Shown one piece after another: positions 12,749 to 16,363 of a stretch of DNA of 16,363 nucleotides (position 1 is the first letter of the stretch; every line of letters begins with the position of its first letter). The stretch comes from GCA-020344555 sp964405925 (GTDB lineage: Bacteria; Planctomycetota; Phycisphaerae; UBA1845): contig CAYOQG010000109.1 of assembly GCA_964405925.1 (NCBI GenBank), forward strand, positions 1-16,363, given 5' to 3'. The notes below the pieces were generated by a model, which did not search any database, had not been told where the DNA came from, and saw only the letters and a list, made by a program, of their open reading frames with translations. Position numbers and translations under genes: made by a program.

Positions 12749-15139
12749 ATGAGCGTGATGTCGGAATGGGTCAGCTTGAGGGATCGCGTGGCCGGGAAGT
12801 GGCAACTGCCGCTTTTTGCGCTGTCGCTCATCTTACTCTCCGGTGCTATCTATCGCTTCCGCTCCACACCAGCTCGCTATACGCCGGCCGAGACGGTTGA
12901 ATACCTCGACTCGCTCATCGCCGCCGGTCTCTACACCCGCGCCCTGGATGACGGTGCTCAATTCCTCGCTGACGAACAGCGCACACCCGCGGAGTGCGCC
13001 CCCGTTCATCGTGCTGTCGCCCGGGCCTGGTTCGCGGCTGTAGAAGCCCGAAAGGACCCCTTGCGACCCGCGGGTGTCGGGCGTCAGATCGTCGAGCACT
13101 ACGAAGCAGCTCAATCGCATGGGCAGACGCTCACGGGTGACGATCATCGGATCATGGGTCGCGCCTGGGAATGGCAAAACCGTTTTTCGAAGGCGATTGA
13201 CCGATACGACACCGCCGTCGCCCAAGGGGTTGAGAACCCGCTCGAGCTGCGGCGGCACGTGATCTCGCTGAAGATACGGCATTCTGACGAACCTCTTGAG
13301 CAACTTGCAGAGCAGGTTGATGCGTTTCTCGGTGACGTCGGTGATGATCGGCTGGACCTTGGGCTATGGGCTATCGAGCAAAGACTCCAACTTGCAGAGG
13401 AGATGAACACGCTCGATCAAGCTGCGACACTGCTTGCCCGAAACCACGATCGGTTCGAGAAGTCGGACCTGGTCGACGACTTTGGCTATCTGGAGGCGTG
13501 GTTGTTATACCACCTGGGGCACTACGACGAGGCCGAGATCCGTCTTCGAACCATACGCAACCGAGTCGAACAGGGTGAGGAAATAGCCGCGCGCACAGGT
13601 TGGCTCCTCGGGCAAGTGGTGATGAGGGATGAGATGCCAAAACGTCCGCAGGAAGCCCTATCATTCTATTCCGATGTGCTGAAACATCACTCGAATGGAC
13701 CGTATGTCGTGGCGAGTCGCATCGGGTTAGCCGAAGCCCTTGTTATGCTCGAACGCCACGAAGAGGCGATCGAAGCGTATCGTGTGGCGATCGAACAGTT
13801 GGAGTCCTTGGACGATTCGAATGTCGTGAGTCGCGACGTCTTGCGTACGTCTCTGGGTGTCCTGGCTGAGACTCTCCGTCAACAAGGCCACATGAGACGA
13901 GCCGTCGAGTACGCCGAGCTTGCCGTGGCCTTGGTCGATCGCGAAAATGTCGAACAAACGACACTTTTCCTGGAGCAGTTGGGCCAGGTGCGGTCTTTGC
14001 TTGCTGGCCAGTTTGAGGCAGACGCGGCGATGCCGCCTGTTTCGTTTGGGCGCCCAATCGAGGCGACCAGCGCTGAAGCACGGGCGATGTTCGCAGAGGC
14101 GGCGGCGACCTATCTGGAGTTGGCCCAGCTCAACGCCCTCAATGAGCGGCGGGCTTCCGAGGCGAGCTGGCGTGCAGCCGAGTCTTTTGCCCGGGCCGGC
14201 GAACGCGAACGCGCCGCAAATCTATATCAGGCCTTTGTCGTGGAACGCCCTGAGGATCCACTTGTTCCGCGTGCCCTACTGCGAATTGGGCAACTGATGC
14301 AGGCATCCGGACAACTGGAACAGGCGATCGAAGCGTATAAGACCTGCTATCGCCGGTTCCCCCGTACGCTCGACGGGGCCCGCACACTCATTCCTTTGGC
14401 ACAGTGCTACTTGGGTATGGGGCCGAATTACGAAGAGCTTGCCGAGAAGACCCTCCGCATTGTGTTAGAAGGTTCCGAGGTTTTCACACCGCAGGCTCCG
14501 GAGTTCGCCGATGCCTTGTTCCTTCTAGGTACGGTTCTCAACACGCAAGGAGAATTCGAGCGTGCCATTGGGACCCTGAACGAAGCCGTGGAGCGCTATC
14601 CCACAGACCAGCGTGTGTGGCCAGCACGGTTCCTGCTCGCCGACTCCTACCGTCAGAGCGGGCTGGCATTGAAAGCGGCGGCGGCCGAGGCCACCATCCC
14701 CGGTGAGATCGAGACCCTGCGTGCAGAGTCAACGGCACGGTTTCGACAGGCCCAGCAGCTCTATCGACAGTTGATCTCGGCCTACGAACTGCGCGATCCG
14801 GACCAGTTGAATCGGCTCGAGAGAATGTACCTGCGTCACGCCTATCTGTATGAAGCGGATTGTTTCTTTGAAGCGCAGGATTACCGGCAGGCGCTGAAGC
14901 TCTATGAGGAGGCGGCAGCGACGTACAGGGACACGACGTCGGCGCTGGCGGCGTACGTTCAGGTCATCAATAGCCACATCTTCCTCGGCCAGCCGGAGGA
15001 GGCCCGGGCGGCTCTGGCTCGGGCGATTGTCCTCGTCGATGCGATGTCTGACGAGGCCTTTAACAACCCTGTGTCATCAGAGAAGCGCCAAGATTGGAGG
15101 CGGTACTTCGAGTGGCTTCAACAGGCTGAGCTGTTTTGA
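12749..15139 (+). CDS. Membrane-anchored TPR protein, flagellar operon neighbour
   Basis: A 796-residue protein with one N-terminal transmembrane helix (about residues 20-35, LPLFALSLILLSGAIY) after a short cytoplasmic head. The rest is almost wholly helical tetratricopeptide-type repeats. Clear units are SKAIDRYDTAVAQG, EEAIEAYRVAIEQLES, RRAVEYAELAVAL, ERAANLYQAFVVERP, EQAIEAYKTCYRRFP, ERAIGTLNEAVERYP and RQALKLYEEAAATY. There is no enzyme motif. By topology the repeats should face the periplasm. Start is ATG 12749 or the in-frame ATG 12758 (MSEWVSL); neither has a strong ribosome binding site. It sits 24 bases upstream of the flgN-like gene in the same direction, so they are probably co-transcribed. 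Role unknown; a scaffold for a motility or export complex is possible from context only. Confidence 0.85.
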   Translation: MSVMSEWVSLRDRVAGKWQLPLFALSLILLSGAIYRFRSTPARYTPAETVEYLDSLIAAGLYTRALDDGAQFLADEQRTPAECAPVHRAVARAWFAAVEARKDPLRPAGVGRQIVEHYEAAQSHGQTLTGDDHRIMGRAWEWQNRFSKAIDRYDTAVAQGVENPLELRRHVISLKIRHSDEPLEQLAEQVDAFLGDVGDDRLDLGLWAIEQRLQLAEEMNTLDQAATLLARNHDRFEKSDLVDDFGYLEAWLLYHLGHYDEAEIRLRTIRNRVEQGEEIAARTGWLLGQVVMRDEMPKRPQEALSFYSDVLKHHSNGPYVVASRIGLAEALVMLERHEEAIEAYRVAIEQLESLDDSNVVSRDVLRTSLGVLAETLRQQGHMRRAVEYAELAVALVDRENVEQTTLFLEQLGQVRSLLAGQFEADAAMPPVSFGRPIEATSAEARAMFAEAAATYLELAQLNALNERRASEASWRAAESFARAGERERAANLYQAFVVERPEDPLVPRALLRIGQLMQASGQLEQAIEAYKTCYRRFPRTLDGARTLIPLAQCYLGMGPNYEELAEKTLRIVLEGSEVFTPQAPEFADALFLLGTVLNTQGEFERAIGTLNEAVERYPTDQRVWPARFLLADSYRQSGLALKAAAAEATIPGEIETLRAESTARFRQAQQLYRQLISAYELRDPDQLNRLERMYLRHAYLYEADCFFEAQDYRQALKLYEEAAATYRDTTSALAAYVQVINSHIFLGQPEEARAALARAIVLVDAMSDEAFNNPVSSEKRQDWRRYFEWLQQAELF

Positions 15140-15163
15140 TTCTCTTCCGGAGAAGGACCATCC

Positions 15164-15649
15164 ATGACCGCTGCGACGAGCACAACAACCAAGGCCCTTG
15201 AGGATCCACGAAATATTCTGGAGCTGCTTCGTGTTCAGGCAAAGTTGTACGCCAAGCTGGAGTCATTTGCGAGTCGGCAGCGTGCACTCGTGACCGGCGA
15301 CGATGTCGGTCCCTTGCTCTCGCTGCTTGCCAATCGCCAACGACTGTCCGAGCAGATGGCCCAACTGGGGGAGGTGCTGAAGCCGATCCGCCGCGACTGG
15401 CAGGGGTACCGTGAAGCCCTGGAACCTGCTGACCGAGCGGAGGCGGAACGCCTGCTGGGGGAAACCGAGGGGCGGCTGAAGAGGATGATTGAGGGCGATG
15501 AGCACGATGCCAGGGTTCTGTCGGTCAGGAAGCAGGCGGTCGCGCGGACTTTGCGTGCGACCCATGCGAGCAGTCAGGCTGTCTCGGCCTATCGAACACC
15601 CACCAACCGTTCAGGCCGTCTGGATTGTGTCGATGAGGCTTCATCATGA
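15164..15649 (+). CDS. flgN: FlgN-like flagellar export chaperone
   Basis: A 161-residue helical protein with the layout of the FlgN family (usually 140-165 residues). An N-terminal helix (ILELLRVQAKLYAKLESFAS) is followed by GDDVGPLLSLLANRQRLSEQ, a long coiled-coil middle (residues about 70-125), and a disordered tail ending in AYRTPTNRSGRLDCVDEASS. Family knowledge: FlgN holds the hook-filament junction proteins FlgK and FlgL before export. GGAGAAGG (15149-15156) lies 7 bases before the ATG. The stop overlaps the start of the histidine kinase gene (ATGA at 15646-15649), implying translational coupling. The family is weakly conserved, so context carries part of the call. Confidence 0.75.
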   Translation: MTAATSTTTKALEDPRNILELLRVQAKLYAKLESFASRQRALVTGDDVGPLLSLLANRQRLSEQMAQLGEVLKPIRRDWQGYREALEPADRAEAERLLGETEGRLKRMIEGDEHDARVLSVRKQAVARTLRATHASSQAVSAYRTPTNRSGRLDCVDEASS

Positions 15650-16363
15650 CGACGATGGCACCAGCGGCTGTGGATGAACCGGATCTCGTTACCATCATCC
15701 GGGCCTACAACGACGTAACCGAGCGACTCAAGCGTTCCCACGAATCGCTTGCTCGGGAGGTTTGTCGCCTGAGCGAAGAGCTCCGCGAGAAGAACAAGGA
15801 GTTGCAGCGGCGCGAGCGGTTGGCGGCTTTGGGTGAAATGGCAGCCGGGGTGGCCCACGAGATCCGAAATCCCCTCGGGGGCATCGGTCTTTACGCATCC
15901 CTGCTCGAGCGAGACCTCGGTGACAGACCGCGCGAGCAGGATCTGGTCCGCAAGATGACTGCCGGTTTGAGGAATCTGGAAAGCATCGTGAGCGACATTT
16001 TGACGTTCGCATGCGACACCGAGGCTGATCGACAGCCAGTATCGTTGGGAAAGATCCTCGAGTCCGTGCTTGTTCAGACCGCTCCACAGGCAGATGCCTT
16101 GAGCGTGACAGTAAACGTTGATCCACAGCTTGGGTCAGTGAATCTCTGTGCAGATGCCAACCAAATCGAGCGGGCGCTGATCAACCTCGTGCTCAACGCT
16201 GTCGAGGCGGCCGGTGCAGGAGCGAATGCGCCGAACGGATGGGTTCGCATCCGTCGTGGAGACGACGATCGCAACAACCACCTGTGTCGACTTGTCGTTG
16301 AGGACAATGGTCAGGGCATTGCACGTCAGATGCTCAACCGGGTGTTCGATCCCTTCTTTACGA
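15646..16363 (+). CDS. NtrB/FleS-type sensor histidine kinase, partial
   Basis: At least 239 residues, open at the window end. A short N-terminal coiled coil (about 20-58, LKRSHESLAREVCRLSEELR) replaces a membrane sensor, so the protein looks cytoplasmic. The phosphoacceptor H-box is AAGVAHEIRNPLGGI with His71. Then come DILTFA, the N-box ANQIERALINLVLNAVEAAG (171-190), the G1 box VVEDNGQGI (217-225) and DPFFT at the edge. Such kinases phosphorylate sigma54 enhancer-binding regulators. After a flgN gene the best match is FleS/FlrB, which control middle and late flagellar genes with FleR/FlrC. The regulator would be expected just past the window. ATG 15646 overlaps the flgN stop, with a TGAGG upstream. 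The kinase family is certain; the FleS role is from context. Confidence 0.9.
   Translation, partial: MTTMAPAAVDEPDLVTIIRAYNDVTERLKRSHESLAREVCRLSEELREKNKELQRRERLAALGEMAAGVAHEIRNPLGGIGLYASLLERDLGDRPREQDLVRKMTAGLRNLESIVSDILTFACDTEADRQPVSLGKILESVLVQTAPQADALSVTVNVDPQLGSVNLCADANQIERALINLVLNAVEAAGAGANAPNGWVRIRRGDDDRNNHLCRLVVEDNGQGIARQMLNRVFDPFFT

Overview
The window looks like chromosomal DNA from a GC-rich member of the Planctomycetota or a close relative. The best evidence is a decayed gene near 12 kb whose C-terminus carries the paired VDFNDI / IDFIDIS motifs and the DAFRG tail common in secreted planctomycete proteins. Other support is the large TPR lipoprotein and the FlgN-sensor kinase start of a flagellar operon. 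No tRNA, rRNA, CRISPR array or complete insertion sequence was seen.

Layout. (1) 1-946, minus: a secreted subtilisin-fold protein cut by the window edge. All three catalytic residues appear replaced, and it has a good sigma70-type promoter. (2) 1357-2118, plus: a class II-like bacterial sirtuin with all key residues. (3) 2530-5178, minus: a two-gene lipoprotein operon, an OmpA-like lipoprotein followed by a 699-residue TPR lipoprotein whose tail repeats a short Asn-Glu/Cys/Glu motif three times. (4) 5461-6567, plus: an M19 (renal-type) dipeptidase. (5) 6665-11385, minus: a carbon-acid cluster read as isocitrate/isopropylmalate-family dehydrogenase (broken in a run of eight C), homoaconitase-like large subunit, remnant of a HEPN-domain gene, and a stand-alone citrate lyase alpha subunit (citF). 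(6) About 11775-12416, plus: the decayed planctomycete secreted-protein tail with an in-frame TAG. (7) 12749-16363, plus: a membrane-anchored TPR protein, a FlgN-like chaperone and a NtrB/FleS-type histidine kinase overlapping by ATGA and running off the window. A sigma54-like -24/-12 element lies upstream.

How the genes work together. The three enzymes in region 5 all act on citrate-type tricarboxylic acids (CoA transfer, hydration/dehydration, oxidative decarboxylation). They lack the usual citrate lyase partners (citE, citD, citC) and any small swivel subunit for the aconitase-like protein. They may serve an unusual citrate-analogue route, though this is inference. Region 7 is probably the start of a flagellar regulation operon. 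The 8.3-12.4 kb stretch holds three separate signs of gene decay (HEPN truncation, homopolymer frameshift, nonsense codon), suggesting a rearranged or eroding segment.
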